DNA of 64,000 nt. It comes from Dasyornis broadbenti. Its lineage: Eukaryota > Chordata > Aves > Passeriformes > Dasyornithidae. Below, in pieces: positions 49,401 to 60,700 of this stretch (positions within the stretch are counted from its first letter, which is position 1; every line of letters begins with the position of its first letter). Under the pieces are notes generated by a model, which did no database searches, was not told the DNA's origin, and worked only from the letters and a program-made list of their open reading frames with translations. The stretch spans positions 4,439,587-4,503,586 of the forward strand of contig VZRN01011464.1 of assembly GCA_013397935.1 (NCBI GenBank), given 5' to 3'. Made by a program: the position numbers and the translations under genes.

Positions 49401-52298
49401 TGTCAGTATTATCCCTCTAAGATAACTTTGTTTGGATTCTGCTTCTTTGAAAAAGTTATTGCCTTATGCTGAAGAATCCATATTCCTTTTTAGAAATCAA
49501 ACCACAAAGACAAAAGCTTCCTTTTGTTCTGTGTTACCTGACTGCACAGCAGGAGAGCTGAAACAAAAATTTCAAAGCATCTTAGTTCTTGTTTCATAGG
49601 GAAGGCAGGGGTTTGGAGAACAGGCAAAAACTGCTTCTCCTTTTCTGGAGGTGAAAGGAATGGGAGGCTGCAGGTGGGCTGTCCATGGGGGCGAAGAGAA
49701 GCAGTGGAGGAGAGTGAACAGAGTTAAGAAGTCTTGTACTTTGAATACAAAATAGAGGGACACTAAAAAGAGTACATCTGTTGTGTTTATTGGTGATGAA
49801 TCTGAGCAGTGAAAACAAGTAGACGGGCAACAACGAGGGAGTGAGAATTGAAAACTTCAGCACTGCAACACTTAGTTTTAAGGAGGTGCCTTTCTGCCTT
49901 GCGCAATCCTCAGCCTCAAGTTAGGATCTTATTCACTCCTGAGGACTTCGAGAAATGTTTGCGAAGAGAAATAAAGCCCATTGGATTGATACGTCTTAGG
50001 GAAAAATGCTTTTGTTGGTGCAAACCATGAAATAGAGATAGCAATCTTGAGGCTAAGGGCAGGCTGGGGAGCAATTGTTCAACAGCACAGTGTAACATCT
50101 TAGAGGGTGGTTGACAGAGAGCAGCGCTTTTGGTCCTGCTCTCCAAAAATAGCAAGGTGCTTATCTCTGCACTCGGTATCCAGCTATGGCTCTTTGACCT
50201 CAGACAGTAAAGTCAGGTCAGTCCTTTGCTAAAGAGACACTAGAAAGAGCTGATCCTCTGTAACACTTGAGTGCATAATGCATGTAGCTGCAGGGCAAAA
50301 GACTTGTTTCAAAATTTCCTTTCTACTGGATTGCTGGCCCTCAAGTCTCACACAACTCTGGCATGTATTATGAATATGAACTATCAGAATAACAGATATT
50401 CTGCATGAGTTTTCTCTTAGTCCTTTAGGTTGAAATAATTCAATTTTATATAAATAGTCATCTTTTAGATAAGGCATTTGAGCTGCACTTTTCCCCACAT
50501 GATCGTCACAAACCTACAACAGGCAGAGCCAGTCAGATGCTTAGTCTGAGACTGCTTAATTATGTCTTTGTAATGAAAAAAGCACTAAAGGAAATACCAA
50601 GAGAGACTCCTAAAGAATGCTGAGCAGCCTTGTAGCCAGGGACACTTTCCTGGGAGACAGGAAATGCCACTAGACACTACTTTCCAAAGTAGGTGGAAAG
50701 AGATTTCCAAATCTTCACAGAATCATAGAATGGGTTGGATTGGAAGGGACAGCAAATATCCCCTTGTTCCAATCTCCCTGATGTTGGCAGGGACACCTTT
50801 CACTACACCATGTTGCTCAAAGCTCCATCCAACCTGGTCTTAAAGGTAGTGCCTTTCTAGTGCCACTTCCTAACAGTATAAAAAGATAAAATGGAACATT
50901 TCCACTACCACCTAACAGATTTCCTTTTTAGCTTCACCCAGTAGGTGTGCTTTGAGAACTTATACTGGCTGGACCAGCCAGAAGGGACAGGAAAAATGCT
51001 TAGTTGGAGAATGTGCCCAGTGGCCTCATTTTATGTGCGCTGGGATATGCTCCACAGAAGGAAGTTACATATCAGGCACACTGCAAGTGTACATGATGAA
51101 GCAGTGTTGTTTCGCAGTCCTTCTGGGCAGCTATACCTTATAATTGAAAAACCATTCAAAACATTTATTCTAAACTAGACTGCATTTCAAACAGCATTTG
51201 AAGCATCTTTTTTAGAATACAGTGCATTCTTTTCTTTATATGGGAGACACCAGTAAACTATTAAGATTTATCAGTACTTCAACAGATGCTCACAATTTTG
51301 AAATGTAAGAACTTCTTTGTTTCTCAAAGCCATGTGCTGGTTAACCTTAATGCATGAATGATGAATATATTATTCTGTATAAATTAGAACACGGAATATA
51401 TAAATTATCAACTAGGGAATAAACAAATCTATTTATTAATGATACATTATCTCAGAAATGGGGTAACACAGGACTCAGACTGTGCTTAAAGTTGTGATAA
51501 TAAAACACTATCATTATTGACTTGAGATTAGTTCTAGCTGTCAAACTATAGTTGCATCAAGTTTTTTTTCTGAAGGAGTACTAATTCTGCCTGCTCTCAA
51601 AATTACAGTATTTAGATAGATCAATAATTTATCAAAATGTGTACACATTTCTGGTGTCTCACACACATTTTACCCTTATCTTCTGGGTTTATACAACATT
51701 TCTTTTAAATATTGCATATATAGTTTATTTGATATTTTAATTTACCAATACACCATCTATGTTTATTTTGTTATCTGTTACTTGGTTACAGGGATGTTTC
51801 CCTCCTAATGGTATAAAGCTATCATTTTTATGTCTGGTCATGCCTCACATGATGTTGTCATCTAACCTGGAACATTGACTACCACTCCCTGGTGGAGTCT
51901 TCTGTTTCTGGAAAGAAATTGCATCATTGACAGCATCTTTTAACCTTATGCATAAATTTTGCATACAATTTGCCTACTCTGAATATGGTTATAGATAGTC
52001 TTACACAAATTTGATTTTTAAAAACTTCTGCTTAAACTTGATTTTGGAAAGTCAAGATTAAGAGATGCCAGGTCACACTCTGCACTAACAGGATGAATGA
52101 TGCTCTATTTCTGCCTTAATTCCTTCTTGTTCTAACTTAATTTACTGTGACATATTTTCTGTGGATGAATAAAAGTAATTTTACTTATAGCCTTAACATG
52201 GTGTTCATTTGGGTTCAGTTATGTAGTAATATTTTTCTGACCTTTACACAGATTATAGACTGTGGAAAGAAAAGGAAAATCAGGAAGAAATAACTCAC
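46462..52298. other. MAGI2 intron within PDZ4
   Basis: A 5.8-kb intron. It holds a CR1 3'-end fragment at 50715-50870. Small open frames near 49848-50155 on both strands are not recognisable. The remainder is ordinary AT-rich intron. Confidence 0.75.
50715..50870 (-). mobile_element. Short CR1 3'-end fragment
   Basis: The plus strand begins CACAGAATCATAGAATGGGT and continues TTGGAAGGGACAGCAAATAT and CATCCAACCTGGTCTTAAA. This is the reverse complement of a CR1 3' untranslated end with its octamer tail. Only about 150 bases remain. Confidence 0.88.
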
Positions 52299-52390
52299 AG
52301 GCTGTCCAGGCTCATCTCCTCCCAGGATCCTGAAGCCAAACCCAGACTCCATTCTCCGAAGGTGAACATCCAGTTCCTTGTAATCCGGAC
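52299..52390 (-). CDS. MAGI2: MAGI2 exon, first part of PDZ4
   Basis: A 92-nt exon: two bases finish a Gly codon, then 30 codons from PDYKELDV to GGDEPGQP. It holds the first beta strand and the carboxylate-binding loop GFGF (exon residues 16-19), the defining peptide-binding motif of PDZ domains. The acceptor is TTTAACCAG and the donor GTGAGT, in phase 0. The next exon supplies the rest of the domain. The stretch HLRRMESGFGF is typical of MAGI2; the paralogues have FLWRKETGFGF or YLRRQESGFGF here (recalled). Confidence 0.96.
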
Positions 52391-52857
52391 CTGGTTAAAG
52401 GGAAACCCCATTAAGCAAAGTATTTTGGCCTCGTCTTGAGAATTTGCACCAACTTCCCTCCCACCTTGTGTTCATTGCACGTGACTAATGGCATCCTGGT
52501 TGGAGCTGGTAGAAACAAATGGGCCACAGACAGGGAGGAGAATTGAAAATGTAGGTGTCTCTTGGAGGATGGTTATGTTCAGTAGAATACACCAAACCAA
52601 ACTAGAATACATTCACAGAAGAACAGTACTGGAAAAGTCTATCCAATATAGAGGTTGTAAAGGTGACTTCTTCCTAAAACTGAGTGTATAATGGACTGCT
52701 GTTCATCCACCTCTGGTATTTAATTTGTCTTTTCCTTGCAGTTCATTAAACCCTATAAAGAATAAACTGAAATAGGAGACAGAGATACATCAATCCAACT
52801 CACAAAATATGAAAATCATTACAGGCCATTTAAGTTCCAAACACAGATACATATATC

Positions 52858-52870
52858 TGTGTGTGTGTGT
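52858..52870. repeat. (TG)n microsatellite
   Basis: Short uninterrupted TG run, flanked by an ATATAT stretch. Confidence 0.85.
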
Positions 52871-53210
52871 ATTGTATGTGTCTTTTTATGTAATGTAACT
52901 TTTAAGTATTCCACTTTCAGGTAATACTCTCAATAAGGAGTTTTGACAAAAGTTATCATTATAAATCTCTCAGTCTCAGATTTTAAATTGAAAACTAACA
53001 TTAACTCGAACTCCTTAATGCTACTCAATTAAAGTCTCAACAGCTTTATGAATCATTACGATTGTGTTTCCATATGCCTGCCTAACCTGTCTTTAGCCAT
53101 ATTTTCTGTCCTGGAATTTTCTGTCCAGTTCAGCAACACAGTGTCTTTTAAAAGTCAGTTTGTTATAAAAGTGTCTTTAGCTCCACTTGAAAGAACAGTG
53201 TTCTGGGATA

Positions 53211-53253
53211 GTAATAACAGTAATAATAATAATAGTAATAATAATAATAAAAA
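53211..53253. repeat. (TAA)n microsatellite
   Basis: About fourteen AAT/TAA triplets with two G interruptions. Confidence 0.92.
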
Positions 53254-54644
53254 GTGAAACTGTAAGCATTTAGCGGATGTAGAAGCTGTCTATTGTGATT
53301 ACTGCTTTGTCTGCATGCTCAGAGACGCTTTAGGCTCATCACCTAAAGCAGTGATTACAGGAATGGTCCTTCCCATGAATTGCGCTCTGGTCTATACATT
53401 CTGACACAGAAGCTTTTGGTCATAGTCAGCTCGTTGTTGACTCCAACGGAAAAAAAGGGATAAAAAGGTTTATTTCAGCAAACTACTCCTAAGTGTTTCA
53501 CGTTGTGCCTTGTTCCATCAGGATGGGAGGGATTATGGACAGCTAAAACATGGTACTTCAACAGCTCTCACTTATAGATCTCCCCTCAGAGCTATCAGTG
53601 GACACCTCATAAACTCTGGAATTGGGCAGAAACCAGGTGTAAGTCTGGGATTAAAGCCTAATTTGTTTCAGTCAGGCCTTGCAAAGACAGATACAGAATG
53701 ACATGCACTGGCTGTATACTAAGTGCAATAAAAATCCTCTGTAAACTGCAGCATGGTGCATTATTTCAACAATCTGTATTGGTGAAAGTGGGACTGAATC
53801 ACAAATACTGCAATTGGTAAAAGTATTACCTTTCCCTACCAACTTGCTTCTCATATATTTATAAGACAAACCTAAACAGAATCAAGCAGCTTATTTTACT
53901 GACTTTTTCAATTTATTTGATGTGTCTCAACAATAAATAAAGGAGCAAATGAAGTCTGGGTGTGTACAGCATGTTAGCTTAATGCAAGGTGCTTAAAAGT
54001 TGTGAGAGGCAAAGGAATTTCAGATAAAAGCAATACTTTACCTGATTTGCTGTGCCTACAAGGATGGGGCTTAGCACTGGGGAGACGGCTTTGTAGATAG
54101 ACACAGTGTGATCGCCATTTGTAACCCAGCTCTAACACTCAAAGGCACTGTCTCCAGCAGTCTGTCACAAACTGAGCACTACCTTTTTTGTGCACAAGGG
54201 AATGAATACGCACAGTTGGGAATACAATAAGAAAGTATAAGAATGTCAGGTTATGAAGAATACTTGCTCTGGCAAACTGAGATGAAAACGTCCCTCAGAT
54301 ACATTGACAAAGCTGATCCAAACCAGTGTCGGCACCAGACTTCAAAACAAGGGGCATTATTTTTTTAATAAACGAGGCTGTTTTTCTACCCATTTAGAAT
54401 TGAATTGATAAGCCATGTTTACTGTGAAATGGTTTAGGGTAAAAAACACTTTACAGGGGCATACTTTTCTATGAGCCCTAACAGTTTGGAAGCCTTTGGA
54501 TTAATCAGCTGAGCCACAATGCTCATTCAGAAGAGCCTTCCTTTCTAAAGAGTTGGAATTCTATGGAGCCCATCGTCTGCCACCTCTTACCAGGCCACTG
54601 AACACTGCTTTTAAAAAATAATGTTCTTTCCTCTCCCACTAAGG

Positions 54645-54790
54645 AAGCAAAACACAGGACTGGAAAGGATCCCTGGGTCGTCAAGTCCAGCTTCCTGTTA
54701 TTGCAAACCTCTGCAAGCAAACAGACCTTCCCAGCAAAGATACAGGCAAGAAGACACTGGTGACTGGGCTTGTTTGTGGCCTTTGTCAAT
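54645..54790 (-). mobile_element. Possible degraded CR1-like 3' end
   Basis: The plus strand reads GACTGGAAAGGATCCCTGGG and TCGTCAAGTCCAGCTTCCTG. This is the pattern seen at the antisense 3' end of old CR1 copies (TGGAAGGGACC..CATCAAGTCCAACC). No octamer tail is visible. Assignment is tentative. Confidence 0.45.
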
Positions 54791-54865
54791 GGGTCATCCG
54801 CCTTGCAGAATATCATAACATCACAGCATCTCCAGTGACTGACTTGTACATAAACTTGTTTGCTG

Positions 54866-54906
54866 GTTATTTCAGCTTTCATGTTGGGTATGAAAGCTGA
54901 AATAAC
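54866..54906. repeat. Perfect 17-bp inverted repeat, 7-nt loop
   Basis: GTTATTTCAGCTTTCAT (54866-54882) is the exact reverse complement of 54890-54906, with the loop GTTGGGT. It has the same architecture as the hairpin at 24877-24926 but an unrelated sequence. Confidence 0.95.
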
Positions 54907-57750
54907 TCCACTGGCTGCACTGACCACTTCTCCATTGCTCTGGAGACAGCTACACCATAGATTCCTGAAATTACATCTCTGAAAGTGGACCTGCCTTCTA
55001 CCCTTGGTTTTTGTGCTTAAGTGATTGATGGAAATAAGACAGAAAACTTATTGCAAAGCTCTCCAATAACACTACTCTTTCAGTCCAGAAACTGATCTTC
55101 TAGTAGAATTGCTTGGCTGCTTTCTAGTCATTTGTCTTTACATTTCATGCTAAGCATGTCTTTTCCAGGCTAACATGGACGTGTTTCAATCGTAACTGGT
55201 ATTTTGTAAAGTATAGATTAATTAAGCACATATCACTTGTTTGGTGTAAAAAATCAGTTACCAGGTTTGTCTGATCAATCAACTTTGGCTAAATTCGCTT
55301 TGCATGGTTCTCAGTTTATCTCTGTATTGGCAGTTAAGTCTTTGATCAAAGGTATGTTCTAAAGCACTGCTGCTGCTGAGATCCTTTTCCTTGTTTCTGA
55401 AAGACAGGTAAGTTGTTCACTACTTTGTGCTTTTCCCACAGGAGCTCATGTTTGGTAGATTTACTAAAAGCCATGATTATGGTTATGTGGCAGCAGTTTC
55501 AATATTTCTGAATATACATTGATTAAGTATTCTTACCCATGTAAATGATTACATTTCATCCGATATTCCTCTCGTGCTTGCTTCTCCAGGATTCTGGTAC
55601 TTTTTTGTTCCTCACAAAGGATTGTTATATAAACTGAATTTTGTGTGTTCTTCCTGGAGCAGATTTTCAGTTGATCATACAGAGAAAATTACCTGTACTT
55701 ACAGAAAATGGCACTCCTGTGCCTTGCAATATACTACTATCTGTTGGTTAATATAGCTTCATTATGGAAAATGTGTCTTTCTGTTTTCTCTTGCTAACCT
55801 AGATTAGCACCTTGTGGTTCATGCCAAATAAGAAGAAATAAATAGGCTTGCAGACAAGTCAATACTGAATTAACACTGTCTTTTCCAGTTTGCTTATCCT
55901 TCCAGTCAACTTAATGCCCTGTCTCCTACCAGTTTTATTGAAAGGAGAGTTTCATGTTAAAGTCAATATTTTTGATCATGTAATATGGGTATCCTCTGCC
56001 AGAATGATAATTCTCCCTGTCCTTCCTTGCTTCTCTACACATTTATATTAGAAAAAGAACTTTAACTTTACCTGCTAGTAACTTCGCCTGCTAGTAACTT
56101 CATTCTCTTTTTTTTTTTTTTTTTATAGTTATACCACTTTGTTTCTTTTTTTTCTGTGAAGGAGAACTTTCTTAATAGTTCATTTGGCCTGGAAGAAAAA
56201 AAACTCACACCAATTCACTTTTCTAGGCTATAAAACCAGCTGGCTCCCCCATGAATTTGAGATTGGTATTGGACAAGCTGTGATCTGATCATTGCCGCAC
56301 AGTGAGAACAGTAAAGAGCATTGGGAAATTATTTCTGGTTCCTGAACGATGGGAAATTTACTTTAAATGTAATGGTACCAGAATAGATTGTTACTGAACA
56401 ATAGTGAGAACCCACAGGGGAAGATGTGATTATCAACTCCCAGCTACCTTTCTGCACTGTATTCATCTGAAAAGCTGGGTGAACTACACACTGATAAGCA
56501 TACATGCAGTTGCTTTTTAAATGTTGAGAAAATATATACCTGAAAATGCATAATTAATTTTCTGTGTGAGAGAAGTTGAACAAGTGCTATGTGATTTTAC
56601 AGTGAGAAACCTGGTATTTCGGATGGTCCTGTAAATGTTGATACAAAATTTTTTATTAAATCTCCTCTATATTGCAATTAAAGCAATGACAAAATGCTTT
56701 GCTTGAATAATTTTACAGTCTTTTTGGCTGTATTCAGCTACCTGCTAAAAAGAAAAACTAATCTGGACTCCTTTGCTGAAGATCGTGAAAATTTTTGTTT
56801 CATACAAATAATTATAAATCATGAATTGTGATTGACACAAAACTACAATAACTTCATCTGAGTTTCAGATGCTTTGAAAGATGTGAAAAGCTTGAAAACT
56901 GTCATGGATCTGCTGGTCTGCAATGTGAGTAGCTTTTAAAAAAAGCGTATATATTCCCTCTTGATATTTATAGAGAGGAAAGCTGGCAGATAAAAACTTC
57001 AGTATGAAAATCATCAAAGAAAAGAAAAAAGAACTGGTGTGCTTAACAGAGTTATTCAATATATAAACCCTACTGGGTTATGCAAAATCAGTCCACTGTT
57101 ATATTTAATTTAGAATCTCTGTCCAACTTGTGTAGGACTAAAAAAACTTTAATAGGATTGCCAAAACAGCCTTTTTCTTTGTATGGGATGCCTGTTTTAA
57201 CTGTTCACTTAACATGATTGTATTGGGAAATCAAATACTGCTGATTTTTAAAAAAGTCCATTGCCTTTTTACAAGATCAGTGTTGACTCAAACACCTCAA
57301 AATCTTCTGGTTTTGAAAGCTTTTGATTTTACATTTTTACAGCACAAGATATATGTATGGGAGCAAGGAATTGGTGATAGAATTAACACAGAATTAAATT
57401 CAAATTTACAAAAATTATTGTTTAAGCTTAGATTTGAGCAGGAGCTATAGAGATACACTTTTATGCTAAGGAGTGAACACTAATATGAAAGTGCACATAA
57501 AACACAGTAAAACATAAACAAAAACTGGCTGAGGAGAAAGAAATACCTCTCCTTGCTCGAAATACAAATCTATTACAAAAAGATTTGGAATAAGCATTCT
57601 ACAATCCCACAAAGATCATACAAAATAAAATGGTGACTGGACAGTCATACTGTCCATCATCTGGAGAAATGATTAAAAAAAGAAGAATCGCTAAAACATA
57701 AAATGAAGTACACTAGTTTACAGAAAAAAAAAAGGCTGAAGAATACTTGC

Positions 57751-57792
57751 CAGAGGAATCCGCTCGAAAACCAGTCCTGGGCAGCACTTGTT
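57751..57792 (-). CDS. MAGI2: MAGI2 42-nt microexon, linker before PDZ4
   Basis: A 42-nt exon encoding QVLPRTGFRADSS plus split codons at both ends. It starts after a good pyrimidine tract ending CTATTCAG and ends at TCTG followed by GCAAGT, a GC-type donor. The leftover G joins GT of the next exon to make Gly, giving the reading DSSGPDYKELD. That matches the linker I recall for MAGI2 (a QVPPRT..DSSGPDYKELD pattern). A GT donor three bases further on would break the frame, so the GC donor is the consistent choice. The exon is symmetric (phase 1 at both ends), so skipping it would remove 14 residues without a frameshift. The exon before it is not in the window. Confidence is slightly lower because the exon is short. 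Confidence 0.85.
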
Positions 57793-60700
57793 CTGAATAG
57801 GAAAATGGGGAATTAAAGGTGAAATACATTTCTCAAGTTATTTAAAGATGCAGCATCAATTTCTCTGCTGTGTTTTGAATTACTAAAATGTAATTTCTAT
57901 TTTTTCTTGGAATTTTGTTTTCTCCTCCCCTCCTTCTTGACTTTCTATGTGGTACATATACATATTCCTGCTAGATTAACATCTCCCTGTCCACCTCTGT
58001 ACAAAGTGAAAAAGATGGTAAGGTGGTAATGTTTCTTTAACACAATGTAGGTTCTGATGCAGATAAAATTTTTAGTGTGGTTAAAACTGTGAAAAATAGT
58101 AACAATATTTGTGCTTATTCAAGTACAGCAATAAAAGGGGAAGTTTAATGGGTGTGTTTGGATGACTTGACCACAGATGACTTGGGCTCTGCTTTTATAC
58201 AACTCAATTGCAAAATGTCTTTTATCATCAAGAAGACGAAGATTTTGCTAGAGGGATGTATGTTGCCAATAACAACTGATTGTACATGAAAGCAAATGCA
58301 CGCATCCCTTTAACATATTTTAATGCAGGTAGTTTCTGTTTTATTGTCTTGGCAGCATCCAGAGCGAGTTGCAAAACATTCCAAACCAGAGGTGATTTCT
58401 GTTGGCCTACACACAAAAAAAGGGCAAATAAAGCAGTATCCCATTAATGTCACTCTAAGGCAGAATATCATACAATGGATATTTAATGGTATAAAGGAGG
58501 TAAGGTGTCTCACATAAGCATTTGTAGGACAGTGATGCAACCTATATATATAGTTGCATATATATACATATATAGTATGTACTGTCTTCCTAAGACAGAA
58601 GGGTGTGGTGAGAGACATCATTTAGTATTTCCTCTCTGCGAAGCTGTGTACCACTTTGAAAGGGTTTGGACTAAAGCCACGTGCCTTCTGGTGGACTGCT
58701 TCCTAAAGGCAGCATGGGCTGCAATGGCAGCAGCTGAGTAATTCAGAGTTCACTTGAGATAATACTGAACTGGTTGTTGCAGGGCAAAGATATTTTCCAA
58801 AAGACATCTCCCAAAAATGGAGATGGAAGCCACTGAATTTAAGACTGAAAGTCTTACAAAGTTTTTCGGTAAGGATGTTTATATAATAGCCATGACCTGT
58901 CAAAATTCAGGTCCACTGGATGGGAACATCTGTTTGGGTTTGGTGTTCCTGTTGTATTTGTATTTACCATCTGTGTTGAGTTGTGTCATGTGGGCTATGC
59001 TGTTTGACTTCATAAGCAGCTGCATGCCTTTACTTTGGTGGTTAAAGGAGGCAATGCCTTCACACACTTCAGATTTTTCTACAGTGATTTGGGATCCTTC
59101 AGGTGAGACATGCTATCTAAATGTAAAATATTCCACCAGCACAGCTCCTGAAAACCAAAACCTTTGAAACTGATGCTGCTTCACGGCAAACTTGGAGAAA
59201 TGATTTTTTTTACTCACAGCCTTTCAAGATTTTCATGGAATTCTTAAAAGACACAAAATTATTTTAATGTAGAGAAAGCAATTTCATTTTGATAGTCTCA
59301 ATAAGCTTTTAGGTTTGAAAGTACACAAGCTTTTTCTCTTAGTCACTCAGCTAGAAATGGTCTTCGGATCTGCTATAAGATTGGTTCATTCTGTTTCCAT
59401 TTCTGCTTGCAGTCACTCCAGTATCACCCAGAATTGGCCTCAAACAACAAAGTGAAAGAATCACCACCATTCTCAAACTGTGACCAATTAGGGAACAACT
59501 TGCTGTATTAATACAGACAGCCACATATTTTAAGTAAGTTAGCAGTGTCTTTTTTTGGGAACTATTGTTTGTGGTCTAGCAAAACTGCCTGTCAATGAGG
59601 TAGTTTCCATCAAAGCTAATCTCACGAAGTCAGATATGGCTTTGTTCCTTTGCCTTGCAGAACTTCATGCAGATTTTATCATCTTGTAATCAACCATTCA
59701 GCACCTCGCATGTGTCTTCACTGTAGTTTAGTTTAGGAATTCACACACACGAAACTTGGGACTGTGCTAAACTGAAGATGTTGAATCAAGCCTTATTTTT
59801 AAATGTCTGATCACCAGAAAGATAAAACTAAGTGAAGACTTGTGGTTTTGATAACCATAGCTAAGAAATGTTCTTTTTAGGAAGAATCTGCTGTCAGCAA
59901 TAAGGGGCTCTGTGCAGTGCAGGATAATTGTGATAATGTCACTGAAACATTAGAAAACAAAATAAATCCTTTAAATCGCTGTGCTCATGTGACAAGCAAA
60001 CTGTTAGCAAATAGTAGAAAACTTCAAAAGAAGAAAGATCTGTGAAGAACTTTTAACTGATGAAGGGACCGAATTAGCACTGTCTCCACCTGTCAAATGC
60101 AGAGATAAGTATTTTTTTTTCAAAATTCACCTAATTCTGTGCTCAAAGACCCTACAGAAAAGCAACTTCCAACAGAAGTGGAAGGGCTGCTGGGCCTGGT
60201 CCTCAGCTGAGCAGAATGTACATCATTTGTGTACACCCTTGTGCCTCCTACCTGCTAAGGACAAACTGAACTGGTAATTTTACCAGAATACTGAGAGACT
60301 CTAGCAAGCTTTTTTAAATAAAAATCTGTCAATTACCAGGTTTTATAGGAAACTAACCTTCACACAAGGCAAATTGAAACTTTCCATTTATTTATTATTA
60401 AATTAATGTTGACATTTTTGAAACTTTTAATAGAATTTTAAAAAATATATTAAATGTCCTGCCTCCGCCTCATAGGAAATGAGGCAGAAGGAGGCAGTTT
60501 TCGAGAGGTCAGGACAGAGACAAGTCTACGCAACACTGCCACCATGAAGAGCCATTCAAAGTGCTGAAAGTTTTAAAAATTATGACAGAAGATTTCTGTA
60601 TTGTCCCTATGATACCTTTTTGGTTGAACCTCTGCAGCTGCATTGCCATGAGTAGTTTCAGTCTTTCATGTGAAATAGGAATGAAGTAATTAAAAAGTAG

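Larger units (their letters stand above)
52391..57750. other. MAGI2 intron after the 42-nt microexon
   Basis: A 5.4-kb intron starting with a GC donor. It contains TG and TAA microsatellites, a CR1-like scrap (about 54645-54790), a perfect 17-bp hairpin (54866-54906), a 16-base tandem duplication CCTGCTAGTAACTTC (56072-56103) and a 17-base T run (56108-56124). A 134-codon minus-strand frame (54523-54927) overlaps the scrap and hairpin and is judged non-coding. Confidence 0.75.
838..57792 (-). other. MAGI2: MAGI2 gene, C-terminal half (ten exons, partial at both ends)
   Basis: Ten exons on the minus strand give one uninterrupted frame encoding the C-terminal half of a MAGI-family scaffold. 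MAGI2 links membrane receptors and adhesion proteins to the cytoskeleton at synapses, podocyte slit diaphragms and cell junctions. I chose MAGI2 over MAGI1 and MAGI3 from paralogue-specific stretches: HLRRMESG before the first PDZ loop, NGQSIINMPHAD in the second PDZ, and the DYRQPP repeat linker before the last PDZ. This rests on recalled family sequences, not a search. Splice phases match at every junction, and nine of ten donors are GT. The remaining donor is GC. The N-terminal exons and the usual last exon lie outside the window. Introns range from about 1.2 to 15.2 kb, as expected for this very large gene. Confidence 0.96.

Noticed and set aside
54523..54927. 134-codon minus-strand frame
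   Set aside because: Overlaps a CR1-like scrap and the 17-bp hairpin, has no recognised domain, and no splice-phase link to MAGI2.
57746..57751. A GT donor (CAA/GTATTC) for the microexon instead of GC
   Set aside because: It would add three bases and leave two bases of a codon, so the next exon would be read out of frame.
22140..57792. Assignment of the gene to MAGI1 or MAGI3
   Set aside because: The PDZ cores are shared by all three paralogues and MAGI1 was considered first, but the linkers (SPMAQQ repeat, DYRQPP repeat, RTGFRADSSGPDYKELD type) and HLRRMESG fit MAGI2 as I recall the family. A database search would settle it.
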